Origin: Alphaproteobacteria bacterium
GTDB taxonomy: Bacteria > Pseudomonadota > Alphaproteobacteria > Micavibrionales > Micavibrionaceae
Direction of reading: 5' to 3'
DNA length: 64,000 nucleotides
NCBI GenBank assembly: GCA_016699735.1
Contig: CP065008.1
Coordinates: 372,001 to 436,000, forward strand
Shown here: positions 1-8,344 of the stretch, piece by piece
How the letters are laid out: every line of letters starts with the position of its first letter
How positions within the stretch are numbered: position 1 is the stretch's first letter
Made by a program: the position numbers and the translations under genes
Notes under the pieces: generated by a model
The model's database searches: none
Seen by the model: only the letters and a program-made list of their open reading frames with translations
What the model was told of the DNA's origin: nothing

Positions 1-52
1 TGCTGAGGTCTTCGCCGTCATAATGCCGGAAAACAAGCGCGCTTCGCGTCAT
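1..52 (-). CDS. 5' end of an unidentified gene (partial)
   Basis: An ATG on the minus strand at 52, four bases after the coaE stop, opens a frame that stays open for 17 codons to the window edge (MTRSALVFRHYDGEDLS). Alphaproteobacteria often have dnaQ here, but these residues do not show the DnaQ start with its DTETTG motif. The product is not identified. It would be the last visible gene of the coaE operon. Confidence 0.35.
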   Translation of the reverse strand, partial: MTRSALVFRHYDGEDLS

Positions 53-55
53 CTC

Positions 56-733
56 TTACCTCTGGATGGGCATCGTCAGGGGGTTGGTATCTGCAATATT
101 ATCTCCCGCGCTATCGCCGTAAACCTCCTGACGGATACTCTCTAGAATCTCCTTAAGCGAACTGAAACTATGCGCTCGCCCAAGCCCTGTCTGGATGACG
201 AAATCCGACCGCGCCCGCTTTTCGGCATCCGGCATTTGCCGCGACAAAATCGCATGAAATTTTTCCTCGCTCATATCCGGCCGTGCCAGCACCCGTGCCC
301 GTTGCAGAAAATAGGGGGCGCTCACGGTGATCGTATAATCGACCCGCGCCTCTGCACCGGTCTCAAACAAAAGCGGAATATCCAGAGCGGCGATCCGGGC
401 ACCTTTGATTTTCGAAGCTCTCAAAAACTCTGTCTGCGATTTTCGCACCATCGGATGGATGATGGCTTCAAGCCGCTCCCGTGCCTCATCGTCCGAAAAG
501 ACGATTTTTCCCAGTTCGCGCCTGTTGATATTATAGGTTTTTTTCTCATAAATTTGCGGATATTGATAATGAGGAAAAGCGGCAGCGATGGCCAGCCGCG
601 CCTCGCTTTTCGGCTCCAGCAGACGATGCGCCGCAAGATCGGAATCATGGACGGGAATGCCCAGAGCGTTCATCATCGCCGCAACGGTCGATTTCCCCAT
701 GCCGATAGAACCGGTAAGGCCCAGAACGATCAT
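56..733 (-). CDS. coaE: dephospho-CoA kinase
   Basis: Phosphorylates the 3'-hydroxyl of dephospho-CoA, the last step of coenzyme A synthesis, in the cytoplasm. The protein of 225 residues begins with a P-loop, GLTGSIGMGKST at about residues 5-16, and has the family's HDSDLAAH motif (residues 29-36) and the conserved DIPLLFE segment near residue 118. Length is normal, with a roughly 20-residue extra C-terminal tail. Its start overlaps the aroE stop by four bases, so the two are probably translationally coupled. Family assignment is firm from the motifs. Confidence 0.93.
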   Translation of the reverse strand: MIVLGLTGSIGMGKSTVAAMMNALGIPVHDSDLAAHRLLEPKSEARLAIAAAFPHYQYPQIYEKKTYNINRRELGKIVFSDDEARERLEAIIHPMVRKSQTEFLRASKIKGARIAALDIPLLFETGAEARVDYTITVSAPYFLQRARVLARPDMSEEKFHAILSRQMPDAEKRARSDFVIQTGLGRAHSFSSLKEILESIRQEVYGDSAGDNIADTNPLTMPIQR

Positions 734-1563
734 CGCGTGACAAGCTCCGTAAGTTCATCGGTGACTTCGGGCATAATCCCGTGCCAGCGGGAAAACGCGG
801 GCCGCGCCTGATGCAAAAGCATCCCGATCCCGGTCACGATGGGATTTCCTTGCTTACGGGCCGAAATTAAAAACTCGGTCATCAGCGGCGCATAGACGAT
901 ATCATGCACCAGCGCCTTGGGGTTTAATAACGAAAGATCAATCTCCAGCTTCGGCTTCCCCGTCATGCCCAGGGAGGTGGTATTGACGATCAGGTTCGCC
1001 TCTTTCAACGCTTTCGCCGACTCTCCGCTATTCCATCCCAGCCGAACAATTTTCGCGGGCAGCGAGGAAGTTTCGATCAGCGTATCCGCTTTGGCCGCAG
1101 TCCTGTTACTCAGCAGGATCTCGGGAACACCCTCCTGCAGCAATCCTTGGACGATGGCCCGCGCCGCGCCCCCCGCGCCAAGAACGACGGCGGGTCCGGC
1201 GGTAAAATCGAAATCCGGCGCATGGCTCTTGATATTCTCGATAAACCCGAACACGTCGGTATTGGTGCCGATCAGACGGCCTTTCTCAATCGTCACGGTA
1301 TTGACCGCACCCACGACCCGCGCCAATTCATCGACCTCGTCACAAAGTTCAAGCAAAGCCACCTTGTGCGGAACCGTCACGTTAAATCCCCGGAAACCGT
1401 CCGCCTTGATTTTTTTAATCCCGCTTTCTAGCGCCTCGCAAGCGAGATCGACCAAAGTATAACTTCCGTTCAAACCGTGCTTCCTGATCCAGTACGAATG
1501 GATCAGCGGCGATTTGCTGTGGCTGACCGGATGACCGATCAGTCCGGTTTTAGTCCCTGTCAT
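730..1563 (-). CDS. aroE: shikimate dehydrogenase
   Basis: NADP-dependent reduction of 3-dehydroshikimate to shikimate in aromatic amino acid synthesis. The 277-residue protein opens with GLIGHPVSHSKSP, the shikimate-binding motif, and has NVTVPHK (near residue 65) carrying the catalytic lysine. VLGAGGAARA near residue 128 is the nucleotide-binding glycine loop, and NTTSLGM near 194 is another family signature. It overlaps maf by four bases upstream and coaE by four bases downstream, so it is in the middle of a tightly packed operon. Confidence 0.95.
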   Translation of the reverse strand: MTGTKTGLIGHPVSHSKSPLIHSYWIRKHGLNGSYTLVDLACEALESGIKKIKADGFRGFNVTVPHKVALLELCDEVDELARVVGAVNTVTIEKGRLIGTNTDVFGFIENIKSHAPDFDFTAGPAVVLGAGGAARAIVQGLLQEGVPEILLSNRTAAKADTLIETSSLPAKIVRLGWNSGESAKALKEANLIVNTTSLGMTGKPKLEIDLSLLNPKALVHDIVYAPLMTEFLISARKQGNPIVTGIGMLLHQARPAFSRWHGIMPEVTDELTELVTR

Positions 1564-2180
1564 GGCCCGATCCTGTGTTCCTCATAAAGATAACCCAGAA
1601 GCGGCAGCAAAGGCATCCCCATAATCGTAAAAAAATCGCCCGTGACCTTGCTGAAAAGCCATGCCCCGGCTCCCTCGATCTGATACGCCCCAACACAGGA
1701 AGTCAGGGCATCGCCCGCTGCATCTGCGTAGGATCTTAAAAAATCCTCATCCAAAACCCGCATGGTCAGATCGGCATGATCGGCATGATCCCAGAGGACT
1801 TCGCCTCCCCGCGCGACGGCAACGCCAGAGATCAGGCGGTGCGTCTTCCCGCTCAGCATCCGCAGCTTTTCGAGAGCATCCTCACGGCTCTTCGCTTTGC
1901 TGAAAATGATTTCGCCAAGACAGAGAATTTGATCCGACCCGATGATCAGCGCATCGGCTTTTTCACGTGAAACATTGAGGGCTTTCTCACGTGCCAGAAA
2001 CAAAGCCTTCTCGGCCGGACTATCTCCGGCGCGTTCCTTCAAAAGCTCGGTTTCGTCTATTTTCGCAGGAAGGATATCAAAATTTAACCCGGCTTGCCGC
2101 AACATTAACTGCCGCGCCGCGCTGCCGGAGGCCAGGATCAAGGAAGTTTCATCAGACTTGGTCGAATGTACCGGACGCAT
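1560..2180 (-). CDS. maf: Maf-like nucleotide pyrophosphatase
   Basis: Maf/YceF family proteins hydrolyse non-canonical or methylated nucleoside triphosphates in the cytoplasm. The N-terminal LILASGSAARQLMLRQAG segment is the family hallmark (usual form ASxSxxRxxLL), and IDE near residue 42 and SDQ near residue 102 (IIGSDQIL) fit the active site. The 206 residues are typical. The chosen ATG overlaps the ppsR coding end by 29 bases, which is more than its neighbours do. A slightly later alternative start is possible, but no in-frame ATG precedes the conserved motif. Confidence 0.88.
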   Translation of the reverse strand: MRPVHSTKSDETSLILASGSAARQLMLRQAGLNFDILPAKIDETELLKERAGDSPAEKALFLAREKALNVSREKADALIIGSDQILCLGEIIFSKAKSREDALEKLRMLSGKTHRLISGVAVARGGEVLWDHADHADLTMRVLDEDFLRSYADAAGDALTSCVGAYQIEGAGAWLFSKVTGDFFTIMGMPLLPLLGYLYEEHRIGP

Positions 2181-3018
2181 CGCCGCTCTCGCGCTCTCGC
2201 TTGGCCTGAAGTAGACTCATGATCTCTGCGGCGGTCTCCTCGACGGATTTTTTGGTGACGTCGATGACCGGCCAACCGTGCCGACCGAAAATTTTTCGGG
2301 CCTTGCGGATTTCATCTTCGATTTTCTCCTCATCAAGATAAAGGTTTTCAGAAAGAATTTTCTGATCGGCCTTATCGGATTTCAGACGCGACTTTCGGAT
2401 ATGCATCAGCCGCTCAGGCGTGGCAATCAGCCCGACATAAAGCGGAAATTCAAAATTCAGATGCTCCTCGGGAACGTCCACCCCGGGAACCAAAGGGATA
2501 TTAGCGGCTTTGATCCCGCGCCGCGCAAGAAAAACGCACGTCGGCGTCTTGGACGTTCGTGAAACGCCGACAAGAATGACATCGGCCTTTTTCAAGTCTT
2601 TGAGATTGCGGCCATCATCGAACCGCATGGCGAAATCAACCGCCGCCACGCGCTTGAAATAGGCATCGTCCATCGTGTGCTGCAAGCCAGGAACTCCCTT
2701 GGGCGAACGCCCCAGAAAGGTCGAAAGCCCATGAAAAATCGGGTCGAGAACCGGAATGCAGGGAACGCCAAGATGCTCACAGCAATCAATCACCCGCCGC
2801 CGCATCTTTTCATTCACGAAAGTGAAAATCACCGGCCCCGGATTTTCCTCAATCCTCTGGATCACTTTCTCAAGTTGTTTTTCCGTACGCACCAGCGGCC
2901 AGAATTTTTGATTCGGCTCGATATGCTCGAATTGTGCAAGGCAGGCCCGCGAAAGCCCAAGCAGGGTCGTACCCGTCGCATCGGAAACAAGGTGCAGGGT
3001 GAACTTTCGCGCCTTCAT
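2152..3018 (-). CDS. ppsR: PPDK regulatory kinase/pyrophosphorylase (DUF299)
   Basis: A bifunctional serine/threonine kinase and phosphorylase that switches pyruvate phosphate dikinase or PEP synthase off and on. The 288-residue protein begins with the family's HLVSDATG motif and has the P-loop-like GVSRTSKTPT near residue 150, followed by the conserved NIPLVPGV block. The position just upstream of maf-aroE-coaE is the standard alphaproteobacterial arrangement, which supports the call. Whether the target here is PPDK or PEP synthase cannot be told from the sequence. Confidence 0.92.
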   Translation of the reverse strand: MKARKFTLHLVSDATGTTLLGLSRACLAQFEHIEPNQKFWPLVRTEKQLEKVIQRIEENPGPVIFTFVNEKMRRRVIDCCEHLGVPCIPVLDPIFHGLSTFLGRSPKGVPGLQHTMDDAYFKRVAAVDFAMRFDDGRNLKDLKKADVILVGVSRTSKTPTCVFLARRGIKAANIPLVPGVDVPEEHLNFEFPLYVGLIATPERLMHIRKSRLKSDKADQKILSENLYLDEEKIEDEIRKARKIFGRHGWPVIDVTKKSVEETAAEIMSLLQAKRERESGDASGTFDQV

Positions 3019-3020
3019 AA

Positions 3021-3545
3021 TCAGGCCGCCTGTTCGGAGTTATCTGCGCCCTGCAGACGGTCTTTAAACCGCTCCAGATAAAGCGCGTGAAAATCCACGG
3101 GCGAAAGAAGAACAGGCGGAAATCCGCCCTGCTGCGTCAATGCGGACAGTATCTGCCGGACAAAGGGAAACGAAAGGCGGGGAACCTCGATCAGCAGGAT
3201 CGGGTGGTGCTGCTCATGCGGGACGGCATCGCCGATCGAAACGGTCGAGCAATAAACGACTTCTGCGATGAAAACCGTGTCCTTTCCGCGCCGTGCATTG
3301 ACATGGGCGCTCAGGGCGACCTCGAAATAATTATCGAACTTGGCGTGTTTGAGCTTCCGCGCATCCATGCTGATATTGATCTCCAACTCCGGGACAGGAA
3401 GATTTCCGCTCAAAGCCTGCGGAGCATGGGGGTTCTCGAAGGAAAGATCCTTCACATACTGGGAATGGATCGTCACCGGAATATTCCTGACTTCCGTCTT
3501 GTTTTCGCTCTCTTGGGGATGTCCCGATCCGTTCGTCTCGCTCAT
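3021..3545 (-). CDS. secB: SecB export chaperone
   Basis: SecB holds preproteins unfolded and hands them to SecA for export. The 174-residue protein has the recognisable core: IHSQYVKDLSFENPHAP at about residues 26-42, then the central beta-sheet region and the PRLSFPFVRQIL segment near residue 128 with GGFPPVLLSPVDF after it. The first 20 residues are a polar, family-variable tail. It lies two bases upstream of the ppsR start on the same strand and may be co-transcribed with it. A large exported load, including the secretion genes in this window, is consistent with its presence. Confidence 0.95.
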   Translation of the reverse strand: MSETNGSGHPQESENKTEVRNIPVTIHSQYVKDLSFENPHAPQALSGNLPVPELEINISMDARKLKHAKFDNYFEVALSAHVNARRGKDTVFIAEVVYCSTVSIGDAVPHEQHHPILLIEVPRLSFPFVRQILSALTQQGGFPPVLLSPVDFHALYLERFKDRLQGADNSEQAA

Positions 3546-3627
3546 AAAGTTGTCCTTACTGAAGATAAATATGTCATTTTAACTGCACCTGATTAGCACG
3601 AAGTCTTAAGGGTTCTCAAGCGCAAGC

Positions 3628-4107
3628 CTATTTTGAGCTTGAGTTTTTCCTGTTTTCCGTCTCATCCAGCCGCTCATACTCCCCCTCAATAATGCTGGGA
3701 TCGTTGGCCGGACTGCGCGTATAAGGGCCACGGTATTCTTGCGAAAAATGCGCGGCACGAAATGTGGCCGAACGCTCCAGCCTTTTTCGCAGTATCGCCC
3801 GCACGGGCGGCAGCAGCAAAAGCACACCGAGAAAATCCGTAATGAACCCCGGCGTCAGAAGCAAAGCCCCCGCCGCCACAATACAAAGCCCGTCGAACAT
3901 TTCTCGGGAGGGAACACCCCCGGTCATCATCTCCGCTTGGGCAGACCTAAGCGCATTTAAGCCTTGCGCCCGTACCATGCTCCCGCCGATCAACGCGGTC
4001 AAAAAACACATCAACAAAGTCGTGCCCAGCCCGATAAAACGGGTGACCGTCAGAAAAACCCACAATTCCAGCAGCGGAATAACAATAAAAATCAGAAAAA
4101 ACGGCAT
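3628..4107 (-). CDS. fxsA: FxsA family membrane protein
   Basis: FxsA is an inner-membrane protein whose overproduction in E. coli relieves exclusion of phage T7 by the F plasmid; its normal role is unclear. The protein (159 residues from the chosen start) has hydrophobic segments at its N-terminus (FFLIFIVIPLLELWVFL), around residues 25-45 and near 75-105, with the family's GLLLL-type LTPGFITDFLG motif. The start at 4107 is preferred over an upstream ATG at 4125 because AGGAG lies at 4115-4119, seven bases before it. The C-terminal 40 residues are polar. Confidence 0.88.
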   Translation of the reverse strand: MPFFLIFIVIPLLELWVFLTVTRFIGLGTTLLMCFLTALIGGSMVRAQGLNALRSAQAEMMTGGVPSREMFDGLCIVAAGALLLTPGFITDFLGVLLLLPPVRAILRKRLERSATFRAAHFSQEYRGPYTRSPANDPSIIEGEYERLDETENRKNSSSK

Positions 4108-4235
4108 CGACAGGCTCCTAATCATAAGCGGCCCAGCAGTATGCCCCGAATCACGCTGAAACCAAAGAAAAACTGTGGTAATATGATCGTTTAGGCGCTA
4201 ACGTAGGCGCTGGAATAAAAGCATAGGATAAGCCC

Positions 4236-4967
4236 TTGCCCGCAGATCTGATTGTATACGCCCTTGTCGCCGCCGGCCTGATCGTCTGGCTCAGAAGCAT
4301 CTTGGGAACCCGCCACGGCGATGAGCCCGAGCGCCCCGCCCCCTACCTCAAGCCCGAAGGCCAGTCCGGCCGCATGGAATTGCCTGGCCCGTCTCGGGAG
4401 AGTAAAATCGGCCCGGAGGATCGCATTGCCGAACTCGCCCGAACACCCAAGGGCAATATTTCGATCGCCAACACCGCCACCGAACTGGGCTTGATGGAAA
4501 TCGCCCGCGCCGACCGCACCTTTGACGTCGATCACTTCGCGCAGGGCGCACAGGACGCCTTCGTCTATATCGTCGAATCCTTTGCCGACGGTGACCGCGA
4601 AACGCTCAGGGATCTGCTCAGCCCACCCGTTTTCGCCGCCTTCGATGAGGCGATCACGGCCCGCCAGCAGTCCGGCCAGACCCTCCACGCCGAGATCAAC
4701 GCGATCAACAAGGCCGAGATTGTATCAGCCCAGATAGAAGGCCGCTTCAGCAAAATCACCGTCCGCTTCCTTGCCGAGGAAATCACCTACACCAAAAATG
4801 CGCTCGGCGACGTGATTGAGGGCCACCCCGAACGCATTACGCAAATGCGCGACCTCTGGACCTTTTCACGCGAAACGAAATCCCGCGACCCGCGTTGGCT
4901 GGTGGTAGCCACCCTGATCGACACCGAAAGCGATAACGATACGTTGCCGAATTCCTCTTCCTCCTGA
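4236..4967 (+). CDS. Tim44-like inner-membrane protein
   Basis: A TTG start follows an AGGATAAG ribosome site. The 243-residue protein has one N-terminal membrane segment (residues 4-20), a charged proline-rich linker and a C-terminal Tim44-like domain from about residue 90. In mitochondria Tim44 tethers the import motor; bacterial homologues (TimA) are membrane-anchored and of uncertain function. The location, divergent from fxsA/secB and just before mltA, is the usual one in alphaproteobacteria and is part of the evidence. The gene is separated from fxsA by a 128-base divergent promoter region. Confidence 0.85.
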   Translation: MPADLIVYALVAAGLIVWLRSILGTRHGDEPERPAPYLKPEGQSGRMELPGPSRESKIGPEDRIAELARTPKGNISIANTATELGLMEIARADRTFDVDHFAQGAQDAFVYIVESFADGDRETLRDLLSPPVFAAFDEAITARQQSGQTLHAEINAINKAEIVSAQIEGRFSKITVRFLAEEITYTKNALGDVIEGHPERITQMRDLWTFSRETKSRDPRWLVVATLIDTESDNDTLPNSSSS

Positions 4968-5019
4968 TTTTTTATCCGCGCTCCTTTTGAAGCGCCAGCA
5001 GGCATGATAAACCATCTCC

Positions 5020-6174
5020 ATGCGCCGCTTCCTTCTCATCCTGATTCTGGTCCTGACCGCGTGCGGTGAGGAGGAATCGCCGCAAAAAACGGAGGCCACT
5101 ATGCGACTGGTTCCCGCGTCTTTTTCCGATCTTCCCGGCTGGGCGGACGACGATCTGCAGACCTTTTCCGTGGCCTTTGCCCGCACCTGCACACGGATGC
5201 TCAAGGCGCCGCCCGAAAAACCCCTCGGCCCGCTCCCGCAGGCCGGAACCTACGCCGACTGGCAACCCGCCTGCCGCGAATTCAGAAGCCTGAAGGATAT
5301 CAAGCCCCAAACACTCCGCGCTTTTTTGGAAAAAAACTTCACCCCCCACGCAATCTGGCTGGGGGAGCAAAACACAGGCCTCTTCACCGGCTATTACGAA
5401 GCTGCCCTCAACGGCTCAAGGACGCGTGAGGAACCGTATACGATTCCCCTCTACCTTCGCCCCGATGATCTCGTGATGGTCGATCTGGGACAATTCAGGG
5501 AGGAGCTGAAGGGCCAGCGGATCGCGGGCCGTGTGGAGGACGGCAATCTCAGACCTTACGAAACCCGTGAACAGATCGTGGCGGGGGACTGGCCGCATAA
5601 CGACAAGCCTCTGGTGTGGGTCGATGACGCGGTGGACGCCTTCTATGTCGAAATTCAGGGCTCGGGCATCGTGACATTGCCGGACGGCTCCGAAATGCGG
5701 ATCGGCTACGCGGGCCAGAACGGCCACCCTTATACCGCCATCGGCAAGGAACTCATCGCCCGCGGCGCCCTGACGAAGGAGAACGTCTCCATGCAGGCGA
5801 TCCGCGAATGGCTCTCGGCCCATCCCGATCAGGCCACCGAAATCATGAACGTCAATAAATCCTACGTCTTTTTCACCGAAACCAAGGGGGAGGGGCCGCT
5901 GGGCGGCGAAAATGTACCCTTAACGCCCGAACGCTCGATGGCGATTGACCGCTCATTGTTTCCCTACGGCCTGCCTTTTTGGCTGGAGGCCGGGCACCCG
6001 CTGGAGAAAACCAGACCAATCCGCCGCCTGATGATCGGGCAGGATACCGGCGGCGCTATAAGAGGGGCTATAAGGGGCGATGTCTTCTGGGGCCACGGAC
6101 CGGAGGCCGAACACCACGCCGGCCCGATGAAATCACAGGGCCGCTATTGGGTTCTGTTGCCGAGGAAATTATAG
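5020..6174 (+). CDS. mltA: MltA membrane-bound lytic transglycosylase
   Basis: Cleaves glycan strands of peptidoglycan, forming 1,6-anhydromuropeptides. The 384-residue protein starts with a lipoprotein signal (lipobox LTAC, cysteine at residue 16), so it should be anchored to the outer membrane. GLFTGYYEA near residue 122 starts the MltA domain, and the C-terminal 3D domain has GQDTGGAIRGAIRGD followed by FWG, with the catalytic aspartates. A small in-frame duplication (GAIRGAIRG) is seen at DNA level at 6052-6080. Fifty bases separate it from the Tim44-like gene, so the two may form one operon. Confidence 0.94.
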   Translation: MRRFLLILILVLTACGEEESPQKTEATMRLVPASFSDLPGWADDDLQTFSVAFARTCTRMLKAPPEKPLGPLPQAGTYADWQPACREFRSLKDIKPQTLRAFLEKNFTPHAIWLGEQNTGLFTGYYEAALNGSRTREEPYTIPLYLRPDDLVMVDLGQFREELKGQRIAGRVEDGNLRPYETREQIVAGDWPHNDKPLVWVDDAVDAFYVEIQGSGIVTLPDGSEMRIGYAGQNGHPYTAIGKELIARGALTKENVSMQAIREWLSAHPDQATEIMNVNKSYVFFTETKGEGPLGGENVPLTPERSMAIDRSLFPYGLPFWLEAGHPLEKTRPIRRLMIGQDTGGAIRGAIRGDVFWGHGPEAEHHAGPMKSQGRYWVLLPRKL

Positions 6175-6190
6175 CCATAAGGCACAGACA

Positions 6191-7012
6191 ATGACTCGAT
6201 ATAAAAACCTGACAACAAAAGTACTCATAGAAGCAGCTTATAAAGAGGAAAACGAGGATGACTTTTGGGAAATGATCCTTGATCTCAGTTCCCGCGCCTC
6301 TGACACCGAACTGGCTGCTTCTTTGGATTTGATAAAATCAGACGATCCTATTTATAGACAAATCGGCGCTCAGATTCTTTCCCGGCTTGACCCGGGAAAG
6401 AAGACTTATCACGAACAGGCTATCGAGGCACTTATCCCGCTGTTAAGTGATAAAGACGAAGATGTAATCGAGGTCGCTGCCTTTGGCTTGGGCCATCGTC
6501 GGGACACAAGAAACGTCCCACATCTTTTGAAGTTTATTGAGCACCCGAACCCCAACATACGACATGGCGTTGTTATGGCATTAACCGGATTGGAAGATCC
6601 TGCGGCACTAGACGCTCTGATAAAGCTTTCCGCCGATAGCGATTATGATACACGAAATTGGGCAACGTTCGGCCTTGGTCAACAGTGCGACGTAGATACG
6701 CCGGAAATTCGCAAAGCCTTAAGGGAAAGATTGTCTGACGAAGACTCCGAAATAAGAGGAGAAGCACTGATCGGCCTTGCCAAGAGAAAAGACGCTCAGG
6801 TTAAACAAGCGATAATAAAGGAGCTAACAGGTGAGTTTCTCGGCTCATTGGCAATAGAGGCAGCCGGTCTCTTGGGAGACCCGGACTTTATTCCCCTTCT
6901 GGAGGAAATAAAACAGGCCGAAAAGGATAATCTCCCTGACTCTATGCTTCGAGACATAGAAGAAGCGATAGAAATATGCACTAAAAAGGCGATAACTAAA
7001 GGCAAAAAATGA
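6191..7012 (+). CDS. HEAT-repeat (PBS lyase-like) protein
   Basis: A 273-residue soluble protein without signal peptide made of about five or six helical repeats, each near 31 residues. Examples are the blocks at about residues 80-105 (DEDVIEVAAFGLGHRRD), 110-135 (NPNIRHGVVMALTGLED) and 145-170 (YDTRNWATFGLGQQ). Such repeats are protein-binding scaffolds; no enzyme motif is visible. The gene is clearly more AT-rich than mltA, 16 bases upstream, which hints at separate origin. The binding partner is unknown. Confidence 0.75.
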   Translation: MTRYKNLTTKVLIEAAYKEENEDDFWEMILDLSSRASDTELAASLDLIKSDDPIYRQIGAQILSRLDPGKKTYHEQAIEALIPLLSDKDEDVIEVAAFGLGHRRDTRNVPHLLKFIEHPNPNIRHGVVMALTGLEDPAALDALIKLSADSDYDTRNWATFGLGQQCDVDTPEIRKALRERLSDEDSEIRGEALIGLAKRKDAQVKQAIIKELTGEFLGSLAIEAAGLLGDPDFIPLLEEIKQAEKDNLPDSMLRDIEEAIEICTKKAITKGKK

Positions 7013-7060
7013 AGCGCCTTGCGGCGCCTCACCATGACTCTACAAAACGAAGCCATCCAA

Positions 7061-7483
7061 TCACTGAACGGCGTGTTTCTTCTTATGATCGCGGATGTCT
7101 TCCCGGTGGTCGCGAAGATCTTCCTTCCGGTCGGCGATCTGCTCCTTTTTATCGAGAATATCTTCGCGCTCATCCAGAACATCTTCCCGCGCATCGCGGA
7201 TATCCTCAAGCTTGTCCTTTTTCCCGCCGTCATGCTGGGCATCCCGGATATCCTCTCGGGCATCGCGCAGATCTTCTTTTTTATCCGCAATTTGCTCTTT
7301 CTTGTCGCGGATATCTTCCCGATGATCCCGAATATCTTCGCGGTGGTCGCGGAGATCCTCGGCTTTATCATGGATCGGCGGCCGGACCTTAAGCCCGGGC
7401 TTGGGGGCATCGGCAGAGGCGGGGGTCACCGCGCCACTGAAAAAAACAAGCGCCAGAGCGCAAACACAGGCAAGTAACTTCAT
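7061..7483 (-). CDS. exported charged-repeat protein
   Basis: The 140-residue product has a clear signal peptide (MKLLACVCALALVFFSGAV, cut after about ASA at 24) and then almost nothing but near-heptad repeats of the type D-H/K-R/K-E-D-I-R, such as REDIRDHREDIRDKKEQIAD. GAGAGG precedes the ATG. The repeat is also visible in the DNA as runs of 21-base units. Alternating acid/base residues predict a long single alpha-helix or coiled coil in the periplasm or outside. The function is unknown. The opposite strand is open too, encoding a hydrophobic mirror of the repeat, but it has no comparable start signals. Confidence 0.7.
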   Translation of the reverse strand: MKLLACVCALALVFFSGAVTPASADAPKPGLKVRPPIHDKAEDLRDHREDIRDHREDIRDKKEQIADKKEDLRDAREDIRDAQHDGGKKDKLEDIRDAREDVLDEREDILDKKEQIADRKEDLRDHREDIRDHKKKHAVQ

Positions 7484-7603
7484 ATTAACCTCTCGTTAAT
7501 AAATTAAGGAAATAAAGGCATTTCGAGTTCTACGCGCGGGGAACCAACCACCCTTCGCTGAAACCAGAATAATCAAAGAAGATGAAAATATGATTATGAA
7601 AAA

Positions 7604-8170
7604 CTAAGTTGGTCCTGCCCCGGGTACAGGCGGCTCTTCCGCGCCTTTTGGCTGAAAAAGAAGGGTATTCCCCGGCCCGAGCGTGAAATTCGCTCCGGAT
7701 CGTAAAACTTCTCCGACGGTCAAAGGACCGCCGCCGGAGGGCCGGATATGCTTGGCCAGCAGCCCTGTGACCTCGTCGTTAGAGCTTCCCAGTCCCTCGC
7801 CTAAATCATCGCTCAATTTATCAAGCATCTCATTCAGCAGATCGACCTGCCCCTCCGGAGACAAATGAGGAAACACCGTCTCAAACGCCTCCTGCCTCTT
7901 GGGTTCGTCGCTCACGCCGATCAGACAGAAGACCATCCGGTCCGCAAGCGTATCGTTAAGCGGCTCTTCCTGGGCGATGCGCCGCACCGCCTCAAGCGTG
8001 GCTCTATCCGTCACGCTGCGGGCATTCTCGGAAATCCCCTCGGTGCTGGAGAGTTCGTTGACGTCATTCAGCACATCGACAAGGTCGGAAAGGGCAAGCC
8101 GCAGCGTCTGAATCTGCTCCCCCCTGACCAGTGAGGTCACCATCTCACGCTTAAGTCCAAAATCCGTCAT
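7604..8170 (-). CDS. hypothetical protein
   Basis: Product of 188 residues from the ATG at 8170, chosen because GGGGTGA lies eight bases upstream; an ATG at 8263 would add 31 residues of unlikely sequence. The N-terminal two thirds are predicted helical (residues 1-120, acidic), and the C-terminus is glycine/proline-rich, ending in a PPVPGAGPT tail. No signal peptide or recognised motif. I do not recognise the family. It is divergent from the gene at 8345, with which it shares a palindrome-containing spacer. Confidence 0.5.
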   Translation of the reverse strand: MTDFGLKREMVTSLVRGEQIQTLRLALSDLVDVLNDVNELSSTEGISENARSVTDRATLEAVRRIAQEEPLNDTLADRMVFCLIGVSDEPKRQEAFETVFPHLSPEGQVDLLNEMLDKLSDDLGEGLGSSNDEVTGLLAKHIRPSGGGPLTVGEVLRSGANFTLGPGNTLLFQPKGAEEPPVPGAGPT

Positions 8171-8285
8171 AAAATCACCCCATCGTTGTGAATAAACTAT
8201 CACCCCTAGCACGGCGGACGCAAAAACTTTGTTATTGCCAAAGAAGTCGCGTATAAAATACAAGAGTTACAATAACTTAAAACAA

Positions 8286-8302
8286 TTTGACGGCCCGTCA
8301 AA
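8286..8302. promoter_or_regulatory. perfect 17-base palindrome, possible operator
   Basis: TTTGACGG-C-CCGTCAAA is a perfect inverted repeat in the spacer between the divergent genes starting at 8170 and 8345. A second, shorter inverted repeat (CCCAT/ATGGG, eight-base loop) follows at 8304-8321. Placement 40 bases before the rightward gene fits an operator. No regulator can be named. Confidence 0.4.
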
Positions 8303-8344
8303 CCCCATGTAAAATTATGGGAACTAAAGCGGGCCATAAGAAAA

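Noticed and set aside
170..811. Long plus-strand open frame of 213 codons
   Set aside because: Lies entirely opposite coaE and aroE, whose motifs are clear; the composition is that of an antisense frame.
4191..4688. Minus-strand open frame of 165 codons
   Set aside because: Antisense to the Tim44-like gene; Gly/Ala-rich shadow without motifs.
6052..6080. Short tandem repeat GGCGCTATAAGAGG/GGGGCTATAAGGGG in mltA
   Set aside because: It encodes GAIRGAIRG in the conserved 3D domain, where a similar sequence is normal; not a separate element.
7019..7477. Plus-strand frame encoding a very hydrophobic repeat protein of 152 residues
   Set aside because: It is the mirror of the charged-repeat gene; the minus-strand gene has a good ribosome site and signal peptide, this one does not.
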